From Leyella lascolaii (GTDB taxonomy: Bacteria; Bacteroidota; Bacteroidia; Bacteroidales; Bacteroidaceae): DNA of 46,105 nt. The translations under genes were made by a program, and so were the position numbers. Under the pieces are notes generated by a model, which saw only the letters and a list, made by a program, of their open reading frames with translations, ran no database searches and was not told the origin of the DNA. The stretch covers positions 326,918 through 373,022 of the forward strand of contig NZ_LT556035.1 in assembly GCF_900079775.1 (NCBI RefSeq). Reading direction: 5' to 3'. Shown here piece by piece: positions 25,249 to 34,435 of the stretch; position 1 is the first letter of the stretch; every line of letters starts with the position of its first letter.

Positions 25249-27339
25249 TTAACTTATTCCTTCGTAAAAATAATTAATAATAAATTTATCAAATGGCAAA
25301 ATGTCTTTCAAATTTTCAAGAAGTTTTTCTTGACCGATAATATTAAACTGATTAATAATTTCTGATATTTCTATTGATTCATCTTCAAAATTAATCAAAC
25401 CTGAATTTTGAATTTTTCTACAAATCATCCTCGGTAATCCATATTCTTCTAATTGATATACAAGTTTGGGTAAAAATGCATTTGCAGCTCTACCTATGAA
25501 TCCAGATATGTCTGGAGACTCGGGATATAATAATTTTTTTAATACATTTATAATAGAAAGCGTAGAACATAAATTATACGATAAGTATCGTTCTGCTGAA
25601 AATAGGTCTTCGTAACTAATATCAGAAAGTTCAGAGTATATATCAGCAATAGAACGTTTCCAATTATCAGGCATCTTCCAAATAGCAATCTTAATAAGAC
25701 GAGCCATATTATCACCAAGTAGACTTATAACATCCATTATAGGTTCGCGCCAATTATATGTGTTCGGTAAAGCTAATGCAGAATACCCATTGGGCCAATT
25801 AGGATTAGCTTTAAGTTTCTCAACTAATCGTTTTAGAATACGCGGATCGCATGACTTATACAATGGGAGCTTTCTTATCTGATTAAAATTATCAACACCT
25901 AATGTATCTGTCATATATGACTCATAGTCTTTGATTTTATTATTTTGCTCTTGATTGATCTCTATACCTGGATTTTCCGAATCTAAAGCTTCAACAACTT
26001 CTTCAGGAAAATCAATCTTTAAGGTAGTATCTTCTTGTGCAGGAGGCTCTTCGAGAAGGTAAACTTTTCCTATGAAATATTTAAACATACGGCCTGCTCG
26101 TCCAATTATATTCCTATATGTAAAATAATCAAACTTGTTAGAACCATTTTTATTAGACCATACTATGACTTGTTCAGCTTGTGTGTTTACCCCTTCTATT
26201 ATAGAAGATGTAGAGATAACTGTATCTAGACCATTGTCTACTTCAAATAATTTAATTTGTATTTGACTCAATGACCTATGCATCTTACCATTATGTACAC
26301 CAACACCTCTTTCACAAAGTTTACACAATGAGAAGTCTTGACCATAATTTATTTTAAGCCAATCATTAAAATCTTTAAGTAGTGTCGTCTTTTTAGGAGT
26401 CAAACTATTAGCAAGAATATCTGCAACTTTATTGATATTGCCATAACTACCAGCATAAATCAATGTCTTTGATTTGTTTTTTTGTAAGATGTTAACAAGA
26501 TAACGTTTTTTAAACTCATCTCGATTTTCTCCGTTCTTTAATCTTTCATATATTTTGGCTGATTTTGTGATTACCGTTTTAAAGTCTACTAGTCTCATAA
26601 ATTGCATCCCTTGAGTAAAAACATTATCTGCAATTTTATGAATATTAGGGGCCAAATAATATTTCTGACGAGATATCTTTCCTAATTCAATAATAGCACT
26701 TAATAGTGATGAGCTCCTTTCATCATCAAACATAGAACTTACTTTATAGAATTCATCCACAATGAGCATATCAATACTTTCTAATTTGCCAATATAAGCA
26801 AAACAGCGTTCTTGTGGAAAAATGAAGATGTTTCTCTCTGCCAATGTCGCATCAGTTGTAGTAATTATCTTATAATAAAGGGAGAATTTGTGCTCAATTC
26901 GACGACGTGTTTCATCAGCAAGAGCAATTGTTGGAACAATAATAACAACATTTTCAGGCTTACGGATAGCGATAAAAGCATCTATAATAAAACTTTTACC
27001 AAAACTAGTGGGTGCACTTACTGCAATATTATCTCCGGCTAAAAGTCGTTTTAGTACACGAGATTGAGCACTATGTAGTGTAACTGGTTTTTCTTCACCC
27101 ACATTGGCCTTAAAGGCTTCTACGACAACTTGGTCTTCCCATAATGCTGTATTACAATCTATATATGGATATAGCCCTACCTCTCTTATCAAATGATTGA
27201 CAAGAGGGGTATACTCAATTTGTTCTTTCTGTAATTTATCCAATAAATTAATCACTAAAGAACGTGCTTCCGCCTTATTGCTGTTTTCTATCAATCTATT
27301 TATTTTAGCACATTCTTCAAATATTTCAATATTATGCAT
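25249..27339 (-). CDS. hamB: HamB, Hachiman superfamily-2 helicase
   Basis: 696 residues from the ATG at 27339 (a TTG lies two codons upstream). Helicase motifs: 'SAPTSFGKSF' (Walker A, about 108-117), 'MLIVDEFYK' (Walker B as DEFY, about 191-199), 'STSSIIEGVN' (motif V region) and 'RNIIGRAGRM' (motif VI). The rest is a helical C-terminus. The pairing with a DUF1837 HamA gene, overlapping by 8 bp, defines Hachiman. In known systems HamB scans DNA and restrains or releases the HamA nuclease upon sensing phage-related DNA states. Fairly short for HamB, but all motifs are present. Confidence 0.88.
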   Translation of the reverse strand: MHNIEIFEECAKINRLIENSNKAEARSLVINLLDKLQKEQIEYTPLVNHLIREVGLYPYIDCNTALWEDQVVVEAFKANVGEEKPVTLHSAQSRVLKRLLAGDNIAVSAPTSFGKSFIIDAFIAIRKPENVVIIVPTIALADETRRRIEHKFSLYYKIITTTDATLAERNIFIFPQERCFAYIGKLESIDMLIVDEFYKVSSMFDDERSSSLLSAIIELGKISRQKYYLAPNIHKIADNVFTQGMQFMRLVDFKTVITKSAKIYERLKNGENRDEFKKRYLVNILQKNKSKTLIYAGSYGNINKVADILANSLTPKKTTLLKDFNDWLKINYGQDFSLCKLCERGVGVHNGKMHRSLSQIQIKLFEVDNGLDTVISTSSIIEGVNTQAEQVIVWSNKNGSNKFDYFTYRNIIGRAGRMFKYFIGKVYLLEEPPAQEDTTLKIDFPEEVVEALDSENPGIEINQEQNNKIKDYESYMTDTLGVDNFNQIRKLPLYKSCDPRILKRLVEKLKANPNWPNGYSALALPNTYNWREPIMDVISLLGDNMARLIKIAIWKMPDNWKRSIADIYSELSDISYEDLFSAERYLSYNLCSTLSIINVLKKLLYPESPDISGFIGRAANAFLPKLVYQLEEYGLPRMICRKIQNSGLINFEDESIEISEIINQFNIIGQEKLLENLKDILPFDKFIINYFYEGIS

Positions 27340-28270
27340 CTTCAATAATTTGTTTTGCTCGTTCTACAAACCAATTCACAATTTCATCCTTCTGGGGCAC
27401 AGGAAAAAGAATAAGATGAAATTGTATATCCTCATAGCCATAAATGTTTTCTTTTAATTGCCGATTATTTTGTGACATAAAAAAGCGGATGGCACGATTT
27501 AGATGGTACTCTTTAATTTCATCTAAGTAAGTGTCTGTTAACCCTGTTGCATTATAAGTTTTATCACACTCGTGAAGCAATAGAATTGGGACATGTAGCC
27601 TTTTCCTTATTTCGTCAATAGGAGTCTCTCGCCGAAGTATTGTTTGAACATTTTTCCTTACAGTAGGCTCTGTAATTACATATTCTAAATCCTTTATGCT
27701 AGTTATAATCGAATTTTCTTTCTTTATTTTATCAGTACTGATAGTATCAAAGATAGAATTTATTGGTTCATACAACCTTTCATCTGTGATATCATTGTAA
27801 AACTTTGCTTCCCCTAACCATAATGTAAAATCCCCTTTCCCGTCTAATACAATATGTACACTATCAGCTCCTTTCGCATTATCTTTAGGATTCTGCTTGT
27901 AAAATATCTTTGGAACAACAGGAAGAGCATTATAGTGATAACGCATAATGCCATATAAAACAATTTCTGCAATTTCACTACCTTTACCATTGTCTTTATC
28001 AACTAAACGAAGATTCTTAATAGACTCTGTTATTGTTGTGTATGGAGATTCCGAATAAAGATTATCCCTATCTTCCGCAGACAATCCAGTTTGGGCTATA
28101 TTGTTCATCACAAACTTATGGAATTCGTTTTTTCTCCACTTCCCTTCTTCAAAACCATTTATAACAGATAATAAAAAGTCGTTCTTATCTAGATCGGGAG
28201 TCGTCGAAGTTGGATTTATTTCCCAAAGACATTTATTGATTATTATATCAAAGTTTTTTATTTTTTCCAT
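27332..28270 (-). CDS. hamA: HamA, Hachiman effector nuclease (DUF1837)
   Basis: 312 residues. DUF1837 hallmarks: 'GSEIAEIVLYGIM' (about 97-109), 'KGADSVHIVL' (Asp136) and 'LWLGEAKFY' (Glu154, Lys156), a PD-(D/E)xK nuclease core. The spacing GADSVH-18-ExK fits HamA. The protein should be an active non-specific DNase held in check by HamB. It overlaps hamB by 8 bp. The DUF4143 ATPase gene ends 17 bp upstream, so transcription probably comes from beyond it. No internal promoter is obvious in the 17 bp. Confidence 0.88.
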   Translation of the reverse strand: MEKIKNFDIIINKCLWEINPTSTTPDLDKNDFLLSVINGFEEGKWRKNEFHKFVMNNIAQTGLSAEDRDNLYSESPYTTITESIKNLRLVDKDNGKGSEIAEIVLYGIMRYHYNALPVVPKIFYKQNPKDNAKGADSVHIVLDGKGDFTLWLGEAKFYNDITDERLYEPINSIFDTISTDKIKKENSIITSIKDLEYVITEPTVRKNVQTILRRETPIDEIRKRLHVPILLLHECDKTYNATGLTDTYLDEIKEYHLNRAIRFFMSQNNRQLKENIYGYEDIQFHLILFPVPQKDEIVNWFVERAKQIIEDA

Positions 28271-28287
28271 CTTTTGTTACCTTTAAA

Positions 28288-29571
28288 TTACTGCTTTAGA
28301 CATCCAATCGGAACAATGTAAATACCATCTTCTGGACGACGATAAGCATGTTCGCCTGTTGCCGTTAATATCATCTTGAAAGCAGGGGATTTCATGCGTT
28401 CAGTGTCAATTTGGTTGGTTAATGAAGTTAAAGTTTCTACTCCTTCATTTATCAAAGTTTCGCCTCCGAGTTTGACTTCGATAAGTCCATATTGGCCATT
28501 GCGAAGATGTACTACCGCATCGCATTCTAAACCACTTTTATCACGATAATGATATACCTTTCCATTCAATGCTTCTGCAAATACACGCAAATCTCTTACA
28601 CACATAGCTTCAAAGAAGAATCCCATTGTCTTTAAATCGCTCATTAAATCTGCTGGACCCAAACCTAAAGCTGCAGTTGCGATAGATGGGTCCACAAAAT
28701 AGCGTGTATCAGCAGTACGAATTGCTGTCTTTGAACGAAGATTTGGATTCCAAGCTGGCATATCTTCTACAACAAAAATCTTTCGTAGAGCATTAAGATA
28801 AGAACTTATTGTATCATCATCAAGTGTGCCTGTATCGTTGTTTTTTAAATCCTCCTTTAATGTTGCAATTGATGCTTGTGTTCCCTGATGTCGGGCATAT
28901 GCTCTCATCAAACGTTGTACTCGCTCTGATGCTCTTTTTACCCCGTCTACTTTAGTTATTTCCTCTTTGGTTACTGCATCGTAATAATCGAATGCCTGTT
29001 TCAATGCCGCCACATTGGGCAACCCAACAGCCATTGGCCAACCACCACGGCAAATCAAGAATGCAATATCTTGTAATCTAAGTTCATTCTTCTCCAGTAT
29101 TTTATCAGGAGTAGTGAATAGATTTCCAAGACTTACTTTACCGTTTGATTCTCCCGATTCAAATAATGTCATAGGACGCATTGTCAAACAAGCAAAACAA
29201 CCTGTTCCTGAATATTTTCTCTCATTTTCGGTATCTTTATCTGGAACGGCAGAACCTGTTAATATAAACTGTCCCATTTTACGGCGATGGTCAATTGTAT
29301 ATCTTATAGCATTCCACAGTTTAGGTACAGTTTGCCACTCGTCAATAAGTATTGGTGTATCTCCCGACAATGCCGCATCTGTATCTATTTCTAACAGGCT
29401 TTTGAAATTATTTTTTACATTAGTTCGAGCTAACAATATTTTGCTAGCTGCAATCTCCTTGGCTGAAGTGGTTTTACCACACCATTTAGGTCCTTCTATC
29501 AACACCGCTCCTTTTGCCTGCAAAGCCTTTTCAAGCAGGCTATCCATTATTCTAAGTTTGTAACCATCCAT
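28288..29571 (-). CDS. AAA ATPase with C-terminal DUF4143 domain
   Basis: 427 residues. N-terminal P-loop 'IEGPKWCGKTTSAK' (about 24-37), Walker B 'PILIDEWQ' (about 74-81) and 'QFILTGSAVP' as sensor. DUF4143 occupies the C-terminal third and contains 'SGLECDAVVHLRNGQYGLIEVKLG', with an E-x-K reminiscent of PD-(D/E)xK folds. Such proteins are common as singletons in Bacteroidales. Here it is the first gene of the leftward defence operon, 17 bp before hamA. It may be a genuine component or only a co-transcribed passenger. Confidence 0.85.
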   Translation of the reverse strand: MDGYKLRIMDSLLEKALQAKGAVLIEGPKWCGKTTSAKEIAASKILLARTNVKNNFKSLLEIDTDAALSGDTPILIDEWQTVPKLWNAIRYTIDHRRKMGQFILTGSAVPDKDTENERKYSGTGCFACLTMRPMTLFESGESNGKVSLGNLFTTPDKILEKNELRLQDIAFLICRGGWPMAVGLPNVAALKQAFDYYDAVTKEEITKVDGVKRASERVQRLMRAYARHQGTQASIATLKEDLKNNDTGTLDDDTISSYLNALRKIFVVEDMPAWNPNLRSKTAIRTADTRYFVDPSIATAALGLGPADLMSDLKTMGFFFEAMCVRDLRVFAEALNGKVYHYRDKSGLECDAVVHLRNGQYGLIEVKLGGETLINEGVETLTSLTNQIDTERMKSPAFKMILTATGEHAYRRPEDGIYIVPIGCLKQ

Positions 29572-29592
29572 AAATCAAACTATTTACTTCCA

Positions 29593-29600
29593 CAAAGGTA
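29593..29600 (-). promoter_or_regulatory. Promoter -7 box for the DUF4143-Hachiman operon
   Basis: TACCTTTG on the minus strand fits TAnnTTTG exactly, 22 nt before the DUF4143 ATG. A convincing -33 TTTG is not visible. This would be the only promoter for the five-gene leftward operon. Confidence 0.5.
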
Positions 29601-30153
29601 ATTGAAAATTCTAATATTCGGTTATTTGGATTTATGTTTTTCGGTAATTTGGCATTAATATATTCGGTGAATAGAACTGAAACCATTGCGATTCCATTGC
29701 TAATTATTTTGTTCAAATTGACGACAAAGTTCACTCCTGCTGCTTTGCTATGCAAAGCATCGGTTGATTCCCGCCTTTTGGGGTTGGGATAAACAATCCA
29801 ACACCATTTGCATTATTCTCTGTTTAATTTATAGGTATTGAATCTCATCGCAAGGGTAATAACCACTTCAAGATTGTAGAAAGCAGCCTAACTTACGAGA
29901 ATTGTAAAATCGAATTAAATGTGTGGTAAAGTATTGAAAGAAAATATTTATATATGAAACATATTAGTATTAATCTCTAAAAAGGGTTTATTAGGTAAAT
30001 GGTAGAATAATATATGATAAAATTCTAATAATATTACGTTCAATCCAATAATCACCTGGTGATTATACTGGACGATTTGGGAAATAGCTGTATTAGCCTT
30101 CTAATAGTGGAGCAAAAAAACAAAGCATCTTCTTGTATTTCAAAATAAAGCTT
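29601..30153. other. AT-rich intergenic region with palindromes
   Basis: No gene of convincing length. Visible structure: the hairpin tgctttgc-tat-gcaaagca around 29743-29761, and a perfect 19-bp palindrome ATAATCACC-T-GGTGATTAT at 30048-30066. A short coding-like stretch around 29835-29930 (reads as 'IESHRKGNNHFKIVESSLTY') may be a gene fragment that I cannot identify. Confidence 0.4.
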
Positions 30154-30161
30154 TACATTTG
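30154..30161 (+). promoter_or_regulatory. Promoter -7 box upstream of the LytTR gene
   Basis: TACATTTG matches TAnnTTTG. It lies 205 nt before the LytTR start, implying a long 5' leader that contains a hairpin (aagcaat/attgctt, about 30216-30242). Confidence 0.4.
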
Positions 30162-30365
30162 TAGAGTAACAGGGAATCGACTCCGCGAGATACTGCAAAA
30201 TATTGTAAGAATCTGGTTAAGCAATAATGGAAGATTGCTTCTTTAACAAAATGTTGTATCAAAGATATTCAGCTATTTATCATTGGATTACGATTCTTAA
30301 TATAGTCAGTATGCATTTAATCTTGAATAGGATATGAAGAAAGTCAGAAAAATAAACACTCAATA

Positions 30366-30773
30366 ATGAGGCAGAAAAATGTGATCTTAAGTAAGATTAA
30401 AGCAGAAAGAAGCAAATCAATTAAGGAAACTAATAGAAAAAGATATGCAATGATTGAAGATAAAGAAGGGTATGCTTGTGTTGAAGCTAATGAAATTTTG
30501 TATGCAGAAGGAGACGATAAAACTTCAGTTGTCTATGTATCTGAGCAAAGGACTTTCCCTTTAAGTATCCCAATTAAAAAAGCAATAAAACAACTAATGT
30601 CACTAAATAAAATGATTACTATTAGCGAGAATTGTATTGTTAATGCGAACCATATAAGTGAATTAGGAGAAAATTATGTTGTAGTTAATGGTAAAAAATT
30701 GAAATTAGACCAAGATAGATTGAAGGATATACAAAATGAAGTTTGCATCATTAACATTTATATTAATTGTTAA
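30366..30773 (+). CDS. Orphan LytTR-domain DNA-binding protein
   Basis: 135 residues. A basic N-terminal tail (about 28 residues) precedes a LytTR domain: 'EILYAEGDDKTSVVYV' (about 43-58), a beta strand 'RTFPLSIPIKKAI', then 'MITISENCIVNANHISEL' (about 82-99), the classic LytTR 'hxRhHrSylVN..hI' element in a degenerate form. There is no receiver domain, so it is not a normal response regulator. Stand-alone LytTR proteins of this kind occur in Bacteroidales as local transcription factors. No partner gene is adjacent; the downstream sequence is a dead integrase on the opposite strand. Confidence 0.8.
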   Translation: MRQKNVILSKIKAERSKSIKETNRKRYAMIEDKEGYACVEANEILYAEGDDKTSVVYVSEQRTFPLSIPIKKAIKQLMSLNKMITISENCIVNANHISELGENYVVVNGKKLKLDQDRLKDIQNEVCIINIYINC

Positions 30774-30978
30774 TCTTGTATCCGTTATTTCACGAGATTT
30801 TTCTCAGTATATTATTTGCTATGATAGAGAATTTTTCTATCTTTGATTCTGAAATAAGTGTTCTTTTATTTTATGCAAAAGCAGGTGATTTGAAGAAGTC
30901 TACTCGTTTCCAAACCGTTACCTGTCTAAAAAATAAATCTTGTAAATTCCTTATTCTCAATAAGTAATAGTAAATTAT

Positions 30979-32022
30979 ATGTCTTGATGAATGAAATGTC
31001 ACCCTTTTTCTGATATGGCAGATGTCGGCAAGCTCTTTAAGGTAAGCGTTACTTTTCTGGTTCGAGATGGTCGGGAATAGGTATTACGATTCGCCTTTTC
31101 TTATGTAAAAACTTGCTATTTTCTTGGCTTGGGGAAGGAGAGGGATGAATGCGGGGTGGTTGGTCTTGGTCCTGTACAGATGGATATACATGCTTTTGTC
31201 AGAATCTGAGATGATTTGATCCTTTCTTAACCGACAGATGTCTGAGTAGGCGATGCCTGTGAAGCAGCTGAAGATGAATGCGTCACGGATGGAAGCTAGT
31301 CTGGGAATATCCAGCCGCTTGTTCATTATCCTTATTATTTCCTGCCTGTTCAGGTATTGTTTCTGGCTTTCCTCCTTCTTTATTCGGTAGGTCGAGAACG
31401 GATTGGTCAGAATAATTCCGCACCGATATGCCCATAGGATTCCTTTTCTGACCATACTCATCATCTTGGCTGTCGTATTGATTGACAGCCTGCAGTCAGT
31501 CCTGAAGAAAAGTTCCAGTTCGTGTATCATCTGCCGGTTGAACTGTTCTAGTGGCATATCTTGTCTGCCCATTTTCTTGCAGAACTCTTCAAGCCGCCTG
31601 TAGACCAGTTTATGTCTGTTGGAATGGGACATGCTGATTTGTCCGGCATGTGCCAGCCTGTCCGCATCTTTCACCTGTTTGTCAAATATCTCCAAAAGGG
31701 AAGGCGGGTTGGATCCTGTGGCCATGAAGCGTTGTTTCAGCATGCTTGCTGTAAGATGTTTCCCTTCCATTTGGGCCTGTCGGTAATGATGCTGCAATGT
31801 GGAACTTACTTTGTTCAGGTATGTATTGATGTCGTGTGCTTCTGGATTCATGTCGGAAACACGCCTGTTCTGCTTGTCCCAATGCTCATGCAGGATGGAC
31901 GTTTTCAGGCTTACATCTGTGGCCTTGTTGTTGACTATGATTCGGAGCATGATTGTTGACTTACTGTCTTTTTGAAGCTTTCTACGCTTCAGATAGAAGT
32001 AGATGGAAAAACTATGTCTCAT
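30979..32022 (-). pseudogene. Inactivated tyrosine recombinase (IntDOT-like family)
   Basis: The open frame covers 312 residues: N-terminal 'SIYFYLKRRKLQKDSKS', core-binding domain, and 'CFTGIAYSDICRLRKDQ' at the usual Arg I position. It stops at a TAA (31084-31086). In the same frame beyond the stop the conserved continuation is readable: 'FPTISNQKSNAYLKELADIC', then 'VTFHSSRH', so the stop is a nonsense mutation. After the HxxR motif (30979) homology ends without the nucleophile Tyr. The gene is therefore both interrupted and truncated, the relic of an earlier mobile element. Confidence 0.85.
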
Positions 32023-32502
32023 AAGAAATAAATATTAATTGTGTCCATATCACAAATGGGTGCATAGGACATGGATAAGACATAGATTATGGTTTTGAAT
32101 GGACTTTAATATCTTGATTATTAATAGTTTTGAATAAAACGCTATATAAGAGGGGAATAAAGTAAATGTGTGATTTTCAGATATTTGTTAGGGTCATAGG
32201 GAGAGGTTCAAATCCGCCTGGGGCCCGAACCCAGAGCCCCAATCTGCCTAGGAGTAATTGGATGGTATGTAATATGTTTATTATCAGATGTTTGAACCTA
32301 TATAGTTCGACATTGCTTACAAAAATAGGTTCAGTTCCTACATAATTTGCAGGTGAACCTTGTAGGATATTAGTATTCAACCGGATACATCAGGCAGTTG
32401 GTTGCAGGGCCTTTGAATAGCCACCTCTTTCTATCTGCATGAAGAATTTGACGTTACGGAGGTAGTGTTCTCCGGCTCGCCGGAACGGACGGGAAAAGCC
32501 GG
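32023..32502. other. Intergenic region with GC-rich hairpins and a T-arm-like motif
   Basis: No gene supported. It contains ggttcaaatcc (about 32213-32223), like a tRNA T-loop, followed by a stem-loop ggggc...gcccc (about 32228-32250). The surrounding bases do not build an acceptor stem or cloverleaf, so at most this is a tRNA-end or attachment-site relic. A ccggctcgccgg palindrome lies near 32472. Confidence 0.35.
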
Positions 32503-32685
32503 TTATTCCCGTTTCTTTTGGGAGTTCCTACATTCCTCAGTTTTGGCATGTCCGTTCACATAAATACTGGCTTCTTCACGGAATCTTTCACGTTCCGGTG
32601 TTCCGGGTTTACCGAACAGGGAATCCATGAGTTCGTCAATATCGGTCAGAACATTTTCTTTCAAAGTTTCCTTTTTTGCCTTCAT
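32503..32685 (-). pseudogene. N-terminal remnant of a HigA-type antitoxin
   Basis: 60 codons. The first 40 ('MKAKKETLKENVLTDIDELM', 'GKPGTPERERFREEA') match the N-terminus of Bacteroidales HigA-like antitoxins, which normally run on into an XRE helix-turn-helix. Here the sequence after FREEA departs from the family and stops, so the DNA-binding domain is lost. No cognate toxin is present. Confidence 0.6.
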
Positions 32686-33558
32686 GTTCCAAAGATAGTT
32701 CTCTTGCAGGAGAATGCCAAGTTTTATGGCGCAAAATTGTGAAAAATGGTGTGATAAGGATTTCGTACTATGTGGTAATATGGGCTGAAAAGTTATATGA
32801 TATAGCTGTCTTTAGCAATTATTTCTACTATGTATTTTATGATTATGAGTAGTATATTAGCTGTTATTTTTTCCAGAGAATATGATAGTTCCCTTTTTTG
32901 ATTTAATCCTCTAAGATATTTTCATGAATAATATGTTATTTTCTCTTGACAGGTTGCTTTTTATAAAAATATTCTATTATAGATGACATGATTTTACTTT
33001 CTTATGATATTTTATTGAACGAATTTAATGGTCAGCTATTATATAAATATAAGTAAAATTTGTACGATTGGAATTATTCCTTTTAATAACACTTTTTGAT
33101 GCGTTGTTAATTATTTTTTGATGATAGGATGTTTATGAACTACTATGCATTGATTGTGTTCGTGTTTATAGAACATTTGACTTTTTTATCTGCTTAATAT
33201 TTATCAAAAATTCATTTGGTGATTATTTTATAAGCTCAGTTCTTTTGATGGTCTTACTATCGGTGCCATTGGTAACAGATATTTTTCTGATCATAATTTG
33301 CCTATGCAGTATGTGTACATCGTTGATTATCAATAGTATAGCACTCTAAAAGGTACAACCAGTAGATTGACAAGTATTTGAGAATGTGTAAGTTAGTGAT
33401 TTTTAGCACCATTCTCGGCTTGTACCTCCATTTTGGAAAGTAAAAGTAAGTGTAATTTCTTGAATATCAAAATGTGCGGTACAAAAACTTGTGAAAAATG
33501 GCGTTTTTTGATGAGAAAAGGTACAAAAATGGCTCTGAAACAAGGGGGGACATTATGA
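32686..33558. other. Long AT-rich region without detectable genes
   Basis: About 870 bp of very AT-rich sequence. No frame longer than a few dozen codons, no clear long repeat and no RNA gene seen on either strand. It lies between two gene fragments (antitoxin and ATPase), consistent with decayed mobile DNA. Confidence 0.5.
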
Positions 33559-33768
33559 TTATTTTGCGAAATATTCTGTCTTCAACCAATAGGCATAAAT
33601 CGGGTCCTGAAACGAGATTTCACCAGCCTTATTATCCAATATATCATTCTTGATAAGGGCAGCCTTTGAACGGAATATTGAGGTTGTTGAAGAGATTTGA
33701 TAGCGATGCATCACTTTAGTCGAACTGATGGCTTTTTCTCCGGTTATAAGAGCCTTGAGGCAGTTCAA
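33559..33768 (-). pseudogene. C-terminal fragment of an AAA ATPase
   Basis: 69 codons. The sequence 'CLKALITGEKAISSTKVMHR' followed by 'SSTTSIFRSKAALIKNDILD' and 'GEISFQDPIYAYWLK' is the winged-helix C-terminus typical of Bacteroidales archaeal-type AAA ATPases. No P-loop part is present upstream on the minus strand, so this is a remnant. Confidence 0.65.
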
Positions 33769-34080
33769 GTTGCTGTGTGGTCAGTTTGTCGGTGATTGTT
33801 ATAAACAACAGACTTATGTGACAGCGGTCGCTATTTAAAAAAAATAGCCTAAGTAGCAATATTCTGAACAGAAAAGGAAGTGTTATTTCTTTTTCTGTTC
33901 AAATTATTGCTATCTTTCTATGAACAATATATTGTTTGTTATCTGTAAAATATCAGCCTTATGAATAATATAGTAGCATTTAATATCTCCAACGCCCAAT
34001 AATGTGACCAAAGCAGATTTCAACAGGAATAAATTCAAAAATTTATCTCTGTAACACATCATAAAATAAAGTAAAACTAC
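33769..34080. other. Intergenic region upstream of hipBA
   Basis: AT-rich, no gene. It holds the end of the ATPase fragment's homology zone and the upstream promoter region for hipBA. A short hairpin (gctattt aaaaaaa aatagc, about 33831-33848) is visible. Confidence 0.4.
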
Positions 34081-34088
34081 TATATTTG
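34081..34088 (+). promoter_or_regulatory. Promoter -7 box for hipBA
   Basis: TATATTTG fits the Bacteroides TAnnTTTG consensus, 23 nt before the hipB ATG. Overlapping AT-rich dyads (tatatgatata at about 34095) could be HipB operator sequence. Confidence 0.55.
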
Positions 34089-34111
34089 CATATTATATGA
34101 TATGTTGAGCT

Positions 34112-34432
34112 ATGACAAAAAGTACAATGGGTACCAAGTTGCCAAGAAAATTGGAGCAGAAGATGCTGATAGTAGGTGAGCAGATCAGGCTGGCCAGACT
34201 ACGCAGGAATCTTAGTATTGCCCAAGTCGCCGAACGTGCCACCTGTTCACCTCTGACGGTTTCACGCATAGAGAAAGGTGTACCAACGGTGGCAATAGGC
34301 ATTTATCTTAGGGTGCTTTATGCGCTTCAATTAGATGATGATATTCTTCTGCTTGCAAAAGAAGATGCAATGGGAAAAGCATTACAAGATTTAAGTCTTA
34401 AACAAAGGGAAAGGGCATCAAAAAAAGAATAA
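34112..34432 (+). CDS. hipB: HipB-like XRE antitoxin
   Basis: 106 residues. A single XRE-type helix-turn-helix lies at about residues 22-80: 'GEQIRLARLRRNLSIAQVAE' then 'CSPLTVSRIEKGVPTVAIGI'. The basic C-terminal tail ('SLKQRERASKKE') may contact HipA. It would bind its own promoter and neutralise the kinase. The hipA ATG follows 3 bp after the stop, so the pair is one operon. Confidence 0.9.
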   Translation: MTKSTMGTKLPRKLEQKMLIVGEQIRLARLRRNLSIAQVAERATCSPLTVSRIEKGVPTVAIGIYLRVLYALQLDDDILLLAKEDAMGKALQDLSLKQRERASKKE

Positions 34433-34435
34433 GAT

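Noticed and set aside
30767..30967. 66-codon rightward frame after the LytTR gene
   Set aside because: No family features and no start context; it runs into the antisense of the decayed integrase.
32203..32255. tRNA 3'-end-like motif (ggttcaaatcc)
   Set aside because: No D-arm, anticodon arm or acceptor stem can be built around it; at best an attachment-site relic.
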